NCBI RefSeq assembly: GCF_004379255.2
Contig: NC_056049.1
Span: 21,374,063 to 21,438,062 of the forward strand
Source of the DNA: Salvia splendens
Lineage: Eukaryota > Streptophyta > Magnoliopsida > Lamiales > Lamiaceae
Reading direction: 5' to 3'
Length of the DNA stretch: 64,000 bases
Both the position numbers and the translations under genes were made by a program. Numbering within the stretch: position 1 is the first letter of the stretch; each line of letters opens with the position of its first letter. This document shows positions 1 through 12,428 of this stretch, one piece after another. Under the pieces are notes generated by a model that did not search any database, had not been told where the DNA came from, and saw only the letters and a list, made by a program, of their open reading frames with translations.

Positions 1-39
1 ACTGAACAATCCAATATGGTATAAATATGTACTTAAGTA

Positions 40-2183
40 TCACTCCTCATCTTGATTTCCATAGTTTCTAGTTCCCATAACTTGGCTTTTTTGCTTGAAT
101 CTCCGGTGACGACGTTCGAACTTTGGCCGCCCCGTCTCCTTAAATTGTTGCCTCATAACCGGATCAATAACACATTCCGGTGGTGGAACCGGGTACCGTA
201 CCGTGTCGTAACAATATGAATAGTATATGTACTTTGACCTGAATCTCGCCATAGCCGACCTTTGTTTTTGTGTTAGTGTTGCAAAATCAGCTCCGGCTAG
301 ATGATCATCTCTTTCGGCACATTCGGTGGCCGTGACCTCCTCCAATGGATCGGCGGTGCATCCATGGACGGCAAAGTCGGTAAATTCAGCAACAAAAGGG
401 GCATATTTGTAATTTGCTCGATATTTACCACCAGAAGTAGCCCAGTCAGAAGCATCCCATATTGTAGCATATAATCCCATAGGCTTGGATGGGAAATCAG
501 CCCCCATTTCATCATTTCTTACTATCTCCCGGATTGGAACATCATCAATGTAAAATCTGCAAATAAAAAGTCAAAATCTATTACATATTGTTTAATTTTT
601 AAAAGTGTGTACTTTATTTCATTACCACGCCACATATATATGTATATTTTGAAAAGATATTATAATTAAGGTACACGAAATACAACTAGTAAGTAGTATT
701 ATATAGCCTGCATGTGAAAGATATTAAAACATACTTATGTAATTATAATTAATTCCCCTAATTAATTAAAAATAGATGTGACACTACGGAAATTGGCCAG
801 GCTTTGGCTGCCCACTAATAACGAATTATCTCAAGTACATGTTTAGGTAGGTGCCTAAAACTCAAAGTCCAAAATGGACATTTGATTAATTATACCTTTA
901 ATTATAGTCGTAACTTTCATCAAATAGGTTAAGCAAGAAGCAAAAGCATATATAGGAACGGTCCATCACAATTATGACTTTTTAACAGCTAATCCTCCTC
1001 GAGCTTGACAAGGACAACACCATCATTTATGTTCACAAGATTATTCCTAACCATATTGCGATAATCAACCAAAATACTTTTTTCCCTAAAATTTCATCAA
1101 AATCCAACCTTTTACCAGTCGCCAATTAGATCCTGTGACCTTGCATGTGACTCATTCAATCCCCCCATATATTTTCATACACATGTGAGCTTTGAAAAGT
1201 ATAAATGGTTCTAACACAATACACATATATACTAATCAATAAAATATGTATAGTGCTATATCTTAATTATATGGGGCGGCCTAAATTTTGATGCTTAAGT
1301 ATAAAGTGTGTGGATAAAGCGTGGTTATATTGTTGATGAAGCAATCTATTTTGAAAAGGTCAAATACCAATTTTTAAAATATGAAAAGGGGTAGCAGCCA
1401 AAAATTAAATTAAATTAAATTAAATTAAAAAAAACTTACATAATATTGTTGGTGGTCCATAATATGCTGTATCTATGAAACTCTCTGGAAGGGTCAAACC
1501 AGAGGTAATATCTCTCTTCTCTCCCTCTGTGTGTGCTTCCATTCCCATACATATTCGTCTGAAATCTCCATGCTTTCCCCTTTATGTTGCCTAAAAACTC
1601 GAAATCCAACTCGTCGTGTGTCTTCTTGAATAAGTCCCCATTTGTAGTCTGTACTTAAACTAATTAGACTATGATCATACCTTAATAAATTAAAATTAGT
1701 ACTACTATTAATTATGGATGATGGTTTGTAAATAGAAAGTATGGTGTTACGTACGTAAAAGGCGACAACGATCCCGGCTGTGTAGTCGGACGGAAGCTTG
1801 ATTTTCGCGCTGAAGAAGCCGTGGTTGTAGTGGTCCGATGATCGGAAGCCGGACCCTATTTGTACACAAATTAATTATCAACATATATTTGAATAAAAAT
1901 ACTAAAAAAGATGTATGTATATATGCGCATATGATGATGATGATGATGATGATGATGGATTGAATTGAATGATATGTATATGTATGTACATGCCTGTGTA
2001 TTGGTTGAGATGGAGTTGAACGGATTGATCATCTTGGGAGGGGATGATGTTGGATTCGCCGAAGAGAGTGGTGAAGCCTTGGGTGAAAGGGATGATGGAG
2101 ATGTCATTGAAAGCTGCAGCATGGGATATGCATAAACATAATACATGGAGGAGGAGGAGCATATGATTTTTGAGTTTATCCAT
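40..2183 (-). CDS. XTH: Xyloglucan endotransglucosylase/hydrolase, group III (XTH27/28/30-like), 4 exons
   Basis: A cell-wall GH16 enzyme expected to cut and rejoin, or hydrolyse, xyloglucan in the apoplast. Coding exons on the minus strand are 2183-1994, 1855-1755, 1648-1440 and 556-40, giving 338 aa, the usual family length. I chose the ATG at 2183; the frame is open further upstream but without an ATG. Residues 1 to about 24 form a hydrophobic signal peptide ending near SHAAA. Exon 3 carries the GH16 motif HDELDFEFLG at residues 108-117, with E110 (nucleophile) and E114 (acid/base) intact, followed by a YGNGST glycosylation-type site. Exon 4 holds the XET C-terminal region with paired cysteines (YSYCYD, PPPEC) and a basic tail typical of group III-B. 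Intron 1 appears to use a GC donor (CAG|GCATGT). Group III members include both hydrolases and transglycosylases, so activity is not settled by sequence alone. Confidence 0.93.
1403..1430. repeat. TTAAA microsatellite in XTH intron 3
   Basis: About five tandem copies of a 5-bp AT unit sit about 10 bp inside intron 3, next to the exon 3 donor site. Confidence 0.8.
1929..1956. repeat. (ATG)n microsatellite in XTH intron 1
   Basis: About nine tandem ATG trinucleotides inside the short GC-AG intron 1. The His-rich and Ser-rich open frames over this spot are by-products of the repeat. Confidence 0.85.
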
Positions 2184-2224
2184 TTTGCTCTGCAAATACT
2201 ACTCTTTTTGTTTTGTGCAGACAG

Positions 2225-2232
2225 TTTATATA
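2225..2232 (-). promoter_or_regulatory. TATA box of the XTH gene
   Basis: TATATAAA on the minus strand, about 42 bp upstream of the chosen ATG. This implies a very short 5' leader and supports the ATG at 2183 as the start. Confidence 0.5.
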
Positions 2233-2239
2233 TGTGTAG

Positions 2240-5200
2240 TTTAAGAGGAGAGAGATGATCGATAATTTAATAATCAGTGGACACAAGAAAAAGTGGGAGT
2301 TACAATCGAAGGGTATTTCTGGAAACGGTGTGAAAGACTTGCTCAATTATTTCACTACTCACTCATATTCTTCCACCTTGATTTTTAAAAGTCCATGCAA
2401 ATTGTTTAATGTATATATATTCATACTTCTTAATTTAGTGGTTATTGCTAACTTATTTAGTAGATATACAATATTCTAGAAGTTCGTTCGATTTTCATGA
2501 TTAATTATCACATATAAATCCATTTAGGGTTAAGTTATGAGATTATTTTAGTTGGAGGAAATGATTATGACTAATTATGATATGATTATCCATTCAGGAT
2601 TAAGTTGCGAGATTCTACCCCATTAGCAAACGTAACATATATTTAATCATGAGATATGATCTTGTAATCCGAACACTATATATAGGTGAATAATTCAATA
2701 ATACTCGCTAATTACTAATACATAAAAAATCTTTATTTATGGACGATTGAATAATCAAATCTGAAATATCTAATTACTTATATGAAAATTGTTAATTGAA
2801 TAAATTAATTCATAAAGGGCAATGAGATAATTTCGTCATCATGGTAGGTTTCTACGTCTCTAAATTTTTACCTTGTATACTTGTGTAGATATACCAAATT
2901 CGATTGGTCACACCAATTTTATCTCCTTTGTTAATGTGAATTAGTTAAATATGATTTACAGTATGTAAAATTATTTTTTTACATAATTGTATTTCCTTAA
3001 TTAAATATAAATTAGTCAAATATGATTGACCATATCACTTTTTAACTATTGAAATATCTTATTATATAATTAAGTTAATTTCGTGAACCATGATGATATT
3101 TCTTTCATTATAACCTCAATATTGTTTTATCATGTAGTACTCACTCCGTCTCTAAAAAAAATAGACAACATCTAAAATAATACGAGTTTTAATGTATCAT
3201 TGGTAAAAATAAGAAAGAGATGGAAAGAAAAAGTGATTGAGTATTATTAGTATAGAATGAGACCAGTCTCATTAAACAGAAAATAATTTTTTAAATAGAA
3301 TTGGTCTATTTTTAAGGACATTCTAAAAATGGCAAATGTAGTCTATTTTTAAGGGATGGAGAGAGTATTATATTATGTTACATCATGTATTTAATGTGTT
3401 GTGAATTAGTGATGTATGTTTACAAGAATATGTCCATTTCAATTATATTGTTTATGGTATATGTTATGCGCAGCATCGTGACTTATGTTCACATTTCTGT
3501 TACAGTTTTAGAATTGTCATTATGTAGTGGACAATTTTTCAGTATAAAGATATCTTATCTTATCTAATTAAGTTAATTCCACTAATTAGTTTTTTGGATC
3601 CTATATTTATGAAATTCTTCCTTTTTAATTATTAAATTTATTCTATTAATATTATATTCGAGATTTATAAAATAAAACAATTGAAATCAAAGCAGTACTC
3701 ATTTGTTTACGATATCATATAAGCTTAATGCCTAACATAACACATCTCATTAAATATTTTTCCCAATTTGATGGTCCTATTCTTTAAAATTATTGATTTA
3801 TTTTCAACATTAGGCATTAAAGTTATCTATATATAATAATTAGAGAGCCACTCTTTCGCCAAAGTATAAAAAGTCAAGAAAATGGAAAAGCAACTACTTG
3901 TCACTAAACCACATATGTATTAAAACTACAATTAATAGCAGTTGGAAAATGAAAACTTTTTTCCCACCTAATAATCATATCAAAGGACTAAATAGCTCTC
4001 TTTTATTGAAGCAGCGATGGGTTAGGCCATCTAAATCAAATATTTATATGTATATTAATTTTTAAATTGATTACTAGTCTGACTGTTATCTGTACTGATT
4101 AAACAAAGTTCTATTGTTTCTCAAACTCAATTTGAATATCTATCAAAGCTCTGACTTTCTTTAAACAAAAACATCATATGTGTATGAAACAAGCTGTCCA
4201 CGTGGCTCAGTATAGTTATACAATTAAATCCATTTGACCAGAGATTGATCAAGCTTGATAACTGCCACTATATAGTAGTAGTAATTTGTGTATAATGAAT
4301 GTGTCACGAAAGTTTTAAGTAATTAAGAAAGTTGCAATGGCCTTGTTACATAATATTTTTTAAATTAATTAAGAAAAACAATACTCCAGTATAATCTACT
4401 TGCTCAAAGACAGTTGTCACGCAGAACTGCGTGAGTTGCCATAATATTGATGTTCTGTACCTATTCGAGTTCAAAAATCTAAAAATATATGTTAATTACA
4501 TGACGAGACAAATGATCACTTGCACAAATTTCTGAGTATGACAAAATAATTTGGAAATTGGAAAATTATGAGCTCATTATAATGATAGCTTTGTTTTTTG
4601 AAATGCTTTTTCCTAACCTATCTTGGCAAGCAAAATGCCTTTTTGCTAAATAAATAGAGGTTTATGTCATATTTGGCATATATAGAATTGAAATGACGCT
4701 TTTCTTTAATTGGGAAGGAATCGAATCACATCTCTAATTTTTATACGAGTGAGAAGTACACATTCTAATAGAAAAGTTATCACTTATCATTAAATATACA
4801 TCCTATTTTGGAAGCTAACATTTCATTAGAAAAAAAACTCTTTTCTTAGTTTTCCACTATAAATTAGTCCGGGGCTTAAGTCCCTACCATGCTTATTTTT
4901 TACAAACACGGCCCATGCAGCCCTCGCGACAAAATTCAACAAACTCCTCTATTCATAGCACACTAAACACGGTTGTACGTGAACAAGCACGACCCGTGCA
5001 ATTATCAGTGTGATGACTAAATTCGACACAACCGACTATTCCAAGCACGAGGAGGTGCTTGGAGAGAGTTTTATAAGTATTATTTTCCTTGGTTATGATA
5101 GATAAATCTTATGACCGGCGAATAGTGAGTGATCTATGTGCTTGAAATATCTAGTGTTGCGCTCAGAAAGTAGTTCCTGTTTACCGAGCACTATTTCCTT

Positions 5201-5822
5201 ATATCAACTATCTTTGTAATTCGTAAACACTGTTTTTTGTGTATTAAAACAAATTACAAGATTATAATCTCCAATCCCAAACTCAACACTTAGCAAAAGA
5301 CATGTTTGATGACCTGTTTAATTGTTTGTAATAAATAAATATAAGCAGAACAATTGTCTAGGTGAAAGTGTCTTGTTGTCACTTGATAAAAACTGAGATG
5401 TTCGTGAGATTTGTTGCACCAACTTAACAAAATAGTCATACTTTAAATACTCATCAAGATAATACGATAAAACGAATCAATCAATTATTGTCTTTTTTTA
5501 CCCAATTTAATCATTATGGTTGAAGATTATTTGTTGACGAAAAAGACGGGGCGCGGCCAAGTAATGTAAATTAAAATTCATGCTAATAATACGTATAAAT
5601 AATTATCCCAAACGTTACACATAAGTAAACTATTTTGTAGTGGAGGAATATTTCACAATCTTAAATTGTTTGTGTAGCTGTATTTGTCTGGAAATATATG
5701 AGCCAACCCTTTGAGGAATCTACTAGTTGGCCGGTCGCTTTCTCCGCCGTTTTCAGCAATTTTTTAGATTTTCAACCATTTAAATTGGGATTACATTTTA
5801 ACAATTGGGGCCTACTTTCTAA
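2240..5822. other. Intergenic, AT-rich; one MITE, no gene seen
   Basis: Beyond the XTH promoter and the MITE at 3140-3365 I see no coding similarity. Open frames of 60-74 codons at 2255 and 3385 look random in composition. Confidence 0.6.
3140..3365. mobile_element. Stowaway-like MITE
   Basis: The ends CTCACTCCGTCTC and GGGATGGAGAGAG are an imperfect inverted pair flanked by TA dinucleotides, as in Tc1/Mariner-derived Stowaway MITEs. The interior is AT-rich and non-coding. Confidence 0.75.
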
Positions 5823-6647
5823 GAGCATTAGTAATGGGGCGCCTTAAGGCGCGCCCTATGACGCGCCACGTCAGCAGTTTTATCCTCCTATCTCCCCATC
5901 TGCAGTGGGGCGCCCTATGGCGCGCCACATTATCATTTTATTGTTTTGTTTAATTAATCCGATATATCTACCCAACACCGGGCCAAAGTGAGAGTTTCGT
6001 CGTCGTTGTAGTTCGTACGGTCGGGGGCGTACTCATCGCAATCACCAGGAGGCGGCAACTTCTGCGCCCGCTGCCGGTTCCGCTTCTTTCTGGCTGGGGC
6101 GGAAGCGGTCGCGGCGAGGTCGGGATCGGCCGCTGCGGTTGGGCGGTGCGGAGACGGCTCCATGTCAGACAACCCATACGATTCCGTACTGAAATCGGGA
6201 TCGTAATGGGTGTTGGTGTCGAACGAACGATAATCGCCGGGTTCTGTACCCGGCCAATGCGCCCATGCGCTAAACTTAGGACTATTGGGGCTTGAATCCA
6301 TTTCGTAGTAATTATGTAAATGTAAGTTTCGAAAATGAAATCGCGCGAAATGAAATGTTACAAATGAACGGTATTTATAAAAAAACGAAACTGCGTGCCA
6401 TCGTCCGCGGTCGATCGTCCGCGACCTCCACAATGGCGCGGACGATGGCAATCGTCCGCGGCCATCGTCCGCGACAGCCGCAATGGGGCGGACGATGGCC
6501 ATCGTCCGCGCTATCCTCCGCGACCGAAGTATAGGGCGCGGCTATCGTCCGCGCCCTATGGCGCGCACCCGCAATGGGTGCGGACGATGGATGGCGCGGA
6601 CGATGCGCGCCATCGGGCGTGCCATCGTCCGCCCATTGCGGATGCTC
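5823..6647 (-). mobile_element. PIF/Harbinger deletion derivative carrying part of ORF1
   Basis: The left end GAGCATTAGTAATGG and right end CCATTGCGGATGCTC are inverted and flanked by a perfect TAA duplication (5820-5822, 6648-6650), diagnostic of PIF/Harbinger. The subterminal DNA is GC-rich with repeated GCGGACGATGG-like blocks that resemble the right end of the element at 10595-12425. The left subterminal stretches of the two are also alike (CTGCAGTGgGGCGCCCTAT). The 825-bp element lacks transposase. Confidence 0.88.
5954..6301 (-). pseudogene. 5' fragment of PIF/Harbinger ORF1 (Myb/SANT-like partner protein)
   Basis: The frame from the ATG at 6301 gives about 115 aa starting MDSSPNSPKFSAWAHWPG, a style seen in plant Harbinger ORF1 proteins (often misnamed glutathione S-transferase T3-like). 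A basic stretch (RKKRNRQRAQK) comes next, and the frame ends in LARCWVDISD followed at once by a stop. LA-x-CWVDISED is the recognisable opening of the Myb/trihelix DNA-binding domain, which pairs with the transposase for DNA binding and nuclear import. The break just after this motif places the internal-deletion junction inside the Myb domain, so the fragment cannot bind DNA normally. Family assignment is from motif memory. An alternative is an unrelated captured fragment, which I think unlikely. Confidence 0.7.
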
Positions 6648-6650
6648 TAA

Positions 6651-8341
6651 GGAATACAAGAAATGCCACCTGTGTAATTCTTTGCTTGAGGATGTGTATC
6701 CATGAAAAATATAGAAAAGATCCAGAAAAAGTTAAGAGGAAATAGAAGATGAGGGAAAGGGGAAATTAGGCAATTTTGATTCTTTAAGGCATGTAGATGC
6801 TTGATTACTTAAAAAGAGTTATTTAAGTGGATGCAAAATTGAAGATGCAATTACTTTTTACATTATAAATCTTATTTGAAGTATAAGGCTAGCCTAAATC
6901 ACCATCCTATAAATGGCAATTTCAATTATTATTAGTACAGCATTTGAATAGTCTTCTTCTTTATAACGACGGATGTACTATTACACAAAAATATTATGTA
7001 CTCAAAAATACTTTGCCGTGGAGATAAGGGTTTCATGGTATATGTATTATGTAAGGCATGTACATAAATTCCATCTATATTTGTTTTTGTTATATTAATG
7101 AATATATTAAGTATATATAATATACTTAACAATATATTTATTATATATAGTACACCAGTATGTCGGATTAAATGATTAAGGAATTGAAAAAAGAACATTA
7201 AATGCATGTGTAATGCACATGGTGTGTGACTTAATCTTTTTAATTTAGTAATATGAGAATTTTTAATAAGTGGTTTGCAGCGCATGGGATTGGCTTCCAA
7301 TTTTACAACTTCATGGTAATAGTCTGTAAAATTTACGAATACAATAGTAGAAGATTCAGTTGATCTATTTATTGAAAAAAAACAGTGATTATATTTATAA
7401 GTAGAATGGAATATGAGAATCAATTATATTGAGATAAAGATGGAAAATTTCGATGGTTACTGCCATTACTGGCACTTGGTCTTCCATCAAATTCGTGAAA
7501 AAAATTTGACCTACACATTATTTGTAGTTTGATACCCGTCACTCGTCAGTCATCATAACTTCCTATCCTAAAATTCAACTAAAGGTTGAGTTGGATTATA
7601 GCCGAAATATGAAAAATGTCGTGGAAATTATCGGATCGAAAACAATGTCTATCTACATTTTATCATAAAAATAATATATTTTTTTATCTCAGCGGAATCT
7701 ATTATCCTTTGGCCAGACATGATGATATATAGTACATGACATTTCTTTTCTTTGTCTCCAATTAAATGTAAGACTTTCATTCAGCACCGATTATAAGAAA
7801 TAAAATTTTTTATAAATAATTAGTGGAATATAAATTTTAATTTTATATATTTATTGAATGCGAGATTTATTATAAAAAATAATAAATGCAAAATGAGACA
7901 TTTGAGATCAATATTTTAAAATGGCAATATGAGATATTTAACTACGGGTGCCTTAAATATAAATCCTCATTTTTTTGTGACAGAAAATTGCACCAATGAA
8001 ACATTGGTGTGTTCCTGACCTCTCCTATACACGCTTCCAAAGCCACTCAAAACTTAAATCAAATAAGACAATGATGGTTGATCATTAGTTTAAAGTCCAC
8101 AAATTCAATTAAATCCATAAGTTCCATCGAGAATTCTCCAACGGCTCTATGAAGTATGAACCTTTTCTTAGATAGTTAGATTAATAAAAACAACACTTCA
8201 TTAGTAATGACCAATCACATGATTATACAATTCCTAATCCAAACACAATTAGACCATCCAATGCTAATTTAAAACTTCAATTCACCAAAATACTGATTTA
8301 ATTAAACACCAAAAGTGAAAAATCAGTGCGCCAGACTAACA
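6651..8341. other. Intergenic, AT-rich; no gene seen
   Basis: A 163-codon minus frame at 6932-7423 covers very AT-rich DNA, is rich in Ile, Asn and Phe, has no recognisable domain and is probably chance. Confidence 0.55.
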
Positions 8342-8344
8342 TAA

Positions 8345-9095
8345 GAGCATCCACAACGGTGGACGGCGGCCCCGCGTCCGTCCGTGCCAGCGGCGAGGAC
8401 ACATACCGCCGCCGCTGTGCTCGCGCCGCTGGCACGGCGCTACTCGATGCATCGAGCAGCGCCGTGCCAGCGAGCAGGCGACGTGGCGGCTTACGATTGG
8501 ACAACGGCATAGCCGTTGCCTTTGATTTTTTTTTTTTTTAATTTTAAAATTCGATTTTTAAGTATATAAAATGATAAAAGAATAAATAAAAAAATTTTCC
8601 CAAATCCAAAAAATATGGCCGTTTTTCCCGTTTTTTCTGAATTTTTTTGAATTTTTTTGAATTTTTTCACTCAAAATCATCTATAAATACACACATTCAT
8701 CATCCATTTATCACATCAAATCATCTCGTTTAATGGTTTTTTTAGGATTTTTTTAGTATTTTCCAAATCCCAAAAAAAATATTTTCCAAATCCCAAAAAT
8801 ACGGCAACGCTTAGTGGTTTTTTTTAATTTTTAGTATTTTAATTATGTAATTTTAATTTTTAGGATTTTAATTATGTCGTTTTTATTTTATTTGTCATTT
8901 GTAATATTATTTAGGTTTTTTTAATGAATATTAGTATTATTGAAATGTTTTTGTTTAATTGAATTTTAAATTAATTGTGCTCGTCCTTCCGGAAGAGCAC
9001 AACTGTGGGTGTTGTGCTCTTGCTAGAGAGCAGGCAGAAAAAGTGGGGACGGACCCACAACCGTGCCGCTGGCAAGAGCACGGTTGTGGATGCTC
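8345..9095. mobile_element. Non-autonomous PIF/Harbinger (Tourist-like) element
   Basis: GAGCATCCACAACGG at the left and CCGTTGTGGATGCTC-type sequence at the right form terminal inverted repeats flanked by a perfect TAA duplication (8342-8344, 9096-9098). The element is 751 bp: GC-rich ends, an AT-rich non-coding core, and a strong internal palindrome at 8428-8471. Confidence 0.88.
8428..8471. repeat. 44-bp near-perfect palindrome
   Basis: GCTGGCACGGCGCT and its complement flank a CTCGATGCATCGAG core, with one mismatched pair. As a result both strands encode the same GTALLDASSSAVPA peptide. Confidence 0.9.
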
Positions 9096-9098
9096 TAA

Positions 9099-10591
9099 GG
9101 CCCCCACGGCTTACTTAAGTTGGACGCAATATTAGAAAGTGGCTCACAGCTACATATTGGATTAGAGGTTTACTCATAATAATCATTCCAAACTAACAAA
9201 AATAAATTTATAGTGGAGGCAGTGGGACCCATTTTACCAATTTTATGAAATATGGTCACGCAATGTCTGTTGGTTTTGTTGTGTAATATTTTATCTACAT
9301 TGTACATGTTAGGAAACAATTATTCTCACCTTATTTAATTCGATGCATTATTTTAGGAATTTGGTTTAAGACAGAACAGGGAAACTAAAAAAAATGGAAA
9401 ATCGGTTTGGTTTGAGCCAATGAGAAGGAGGTCAGGTCGAGTGGTGGGCCCCACGAAATCAAACCGCTCCCCATAATGAAAAGAGCAGTTCATTTGGTCT
9501 GTGACTGTGTGCTGTATTATGTGAATATTTATGTTTAATTATTTGTTTTACATGTGTTATTTAACAGGTGCATGAGTATGGAGCCACTAGACTAGATGGG
9601 GGGATAAGAATGCATACGTAATAATGTGTATCCACGACTGATGAGGATGAGGCCATATAATTCCTACCCTCCACCTCACCCAATTACCAAGCAAAAAACT
9701 AGCATATTATACGAAGATTTCGTTGCAATTAACATATATAGAGATAGATTATTTAATTTATAATTATTATTTTATAAAATTGCAATTTGTTAAAATATTT
9801 TATATATATAAATAATAAAATATTTCAATCGTTAAAGAGAAATCCAAGCACCAACCTCTAATTTGTTGATTGGATTAGTTGAGAATTCGAATCATCAATT
9901 GTATACATGCAACTCTAAAAAACATTATACCTATTATGTGGTAAGTTGTTTGTTGATTGATTACTTGAGAATTGATCATCAAGTGTATATTAGCAACTCT
10001 AAATAGAAAACATTATACCTATTAAAGTGAGACTCTTTTTTCAAGAATATGTTATACCTAACAAAATAGTATACTCGAGTAAGTTATAAATATGTATAAT
10101 TTACCCTTGCATGTTCATTATGAAATGCCATTATGCCAAAGTAGAGATGAAAATGAGCGGAACTGAAGAAAGAAAAAGAGGCAAATGATAGTGTATATTT
10201 ATGTAAAAACAGTCATAGTGTTCTTTCGTTGTTATTACATTATATTGCATCCGACAGCACACAACTTGAGTAAAAGAAAGTGAAAAACAAGAACCAAAAA
10301 GTCAAGAATGAACCGAAAACATTTAATCCAACCGAGTCTAAATTGTCAAATAATTTAATGCATAGACTTTTTTGACCGAAAACAACTTTACACTTAACCG
10401 ACGTTGGCAACCAAATTGAAGATCCCTAAAGCTAGCCTAAATTTGTTCGACAGTAATTTCATTTTGAAATTGTATACTACATTCTTCCTCTCTATTGTTT
10501 TTTTGACACCAGTTCATGGATTGTTCCATTTATTTCCGAGCCCATTGAGTGGTTGGTATCTTTTGAGTTTAGTGAATGGGCCTATGAGTCT
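9099..10591. other. Intergenic; no gene seen
   Basis: AT-rich DNA with no domain or transposon end I can identify. A 63-codon frame at 10404 runs up to the neighbouring element and looks accidental. Confidence 0.5.
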
Positions 10592-10594
10592 TTA

Positions 10595-12425
10595 GGGCTA
10601 TAGGGCGCCCTATGCATCGCCACATCATCATTTTATCCTCTTACCCTTCCACCTGCAGTGAGGCGCCCTATAAGCTGCCCTAAAAGCCGCCCTAAGAACC
10701 GCCCTAAGCATTTTCTTTATTTGAATATTTAGATAACTATAAAAATTGGAAAAAAATCTTCATTTCATTTAAAATTAATACATTACAATACGAATTAAAA
10801 AAAATACGCATTCTCAACGACGGCGGTTACAGTCACAAACTTCTTCAACCATGTCGTTCATGACCTGAGCATGGCCTTGTTGGTTGCGCATTGAGGCATG
10901 TCTAGATAGAACCTAATTGAAGCCCGTCGGTAATCCTCAAGCGTGGGGCGCAGTCGCCGTGCTGGAGCTAGATCCACCTTCATCATCGGCCCAATCGGTG
11001 ACGCTTCCACCTTCGTGTTCGACTATCATGTTGTGCAAGATTATGCACTCATACATGACATCGGTGATGACTTCCTTGAACCAGAGACGCGCCGGCCCTT
11101 TCACTATTGCCCACCGTGATTGGAGCACACCAAATGCCCGCTCCAAATCCTTCCGCGCCCGCCTCTTGCTTTTGCGCAAATAAAACTCTCTTCTCACCCA
11201 TTGGACAGTTGATCGTCTTCAGAAAAACAGGCCACATTGGGTATATGCCATCGGCCAAGTAGTACCCTATGTGATATTGGGGCTTGTTAGCAGTGAACTC
11301 GATGGTCGGGCCGTTGCCATTGCATTGCTCGGTGAAGAGGGTGGATGAGTTGAGGACGTTGATGTCGTTGTTCGACCCCGGTACACCAAAGTAAGCATGC
11401 CAGATCCAGAGCCGATGATCAGCGACGGCTTCGAGGATCATCGTCAGGTGGCTGCCCTTGTATCCACTAGTAAATTGGCCTCTCCACGCCGTCGGACAAT
11501 TCTTCCACTCACAGTGCATACAGTCGATGCTTCCTAGCATCCCAGGAAAGTCGTGCGCCGTCTCGTGAATCTTCATTAGGCCCTGACAATCCACATCAGT
11601 CGGCTTTCGCAAATATGTGTCGTTGTAAGCCTCCACAACTCCCCTACAAAATCTCTTCAGGTACTCGCGGCCAGTTGTCTCCCCGACGTGAAGATACTAG
11701 TCGAACATGTCCGCCGTGGTGTCTTAGGCCAACTGCCGGAGTGCAACCGTGAACTTCTGCAACGACATAAGTCCGGGTCTACTGATGCCATCTTCCCGAT
11801 ACTGGAAGTATTCATCACGTGACTCCAACGTCTGGACAATGCTGAGAAAAAGATAACGATGCATTCTAAACCAGCGGTGACAAATAGTCGGGCCCCACTA
11901 TGGTTGCTCGGCAAAATAGTCTGCAAATAGACGTTCGTGAGCTACGGCGTGGTCGCGGCGGACAAATGTCCGACGTCGAATAGGCCTGGGAATCTGCTCC
12001 GCGGCAGCCTCCTCCTCGCGCTGCATTTCGGCTAAGCAATCCGCCATTGCGTCATTAACGACATCGAATAAGGCCCAAGTCAAGGTCCGACTAACGCCCT
12101 CCGAGGTACTCCAGTCGTCGTCGTGGTTCATTTTTGTTTGTGAGAGATGATCGAAATATTCGTATGGAAAGTGAGAGATGAGAGAAATGTTAGTATGAAA
12201 AATAGAATGAGAAACGAGGTTTAAATAGATAAAAATTCGAAAAAAAATGAAAACGCGTTGCATCATCCGCGCCATCGTCCTTATCGCCCACAGTGGGCGG
12301 ACGATGGCGCGGACGATCTATAGGGCGCGGATGATGCATCGGGCATCGTCCGCACACCCACAGTGGCGGACGATGGCGCGCCCGAGGCATCGGGTGGCCT
12401 ATCGTCCGCCCCATTGCGGATGCCC
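10595..12425 (-). mobile_element. PIF/Harbinger element with decayed transposase
   Basis: It begins GGGCTATAGGGCGCCC and ends CATTGCGGATGCCC, flanked by a perfect TTA duplication (10592-10594, 12426-12428). Length is 1831 bp. The terminal repeats have diverged, and the only gene is a broken transposase on the minus strand. Confidence 0.88.
10920..12131 (-). pseudogene. PIF/Harbinger transposase pseudogene
   Basis: A DDE_Tnp_4-type transposase reads on the minus strand from an ATG at 12131 (MNHDDDWSTSEG) through several broken segments. The N-terminal part ends in a frame change near 11898. The middle part has in-frame stops around 11700-11730. A catalytic-core segment at about 11636-11170 contains GSIDCMHCEWKNCP (first Asp), GSNNDINVLN (second Asp) and ADGIYPMWPVF. 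A further frameshift near 11170 precedes DLERAFGVLQSRW, which carries the catalytic Glu. The core residues persist but no continuous protein can be made. It is more distant from the 21870, 50700 and 60693 copies than those are from each other. Confidence 0.88.
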
Positions 12426-12428
12426 TTA

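Noticed and set aside
6292..6745. Arg/Pro-rich frames over the right end of the 5823 element
   Set aside because: Products of the repeated GCGGACGATGG-type subterminal repeats, not genes.
6932..7423. 163-codon minus-strand open frame
   Set aside because: Very AT-rich, no domain or motif, composition like random AT-rich DNA.
10404..10595. 63-codon plus frame with a hydrophobic stretch
   Set aside because: No recognisable family, no promoter or leader, and it ends at the boundary of the PIF element by chance.
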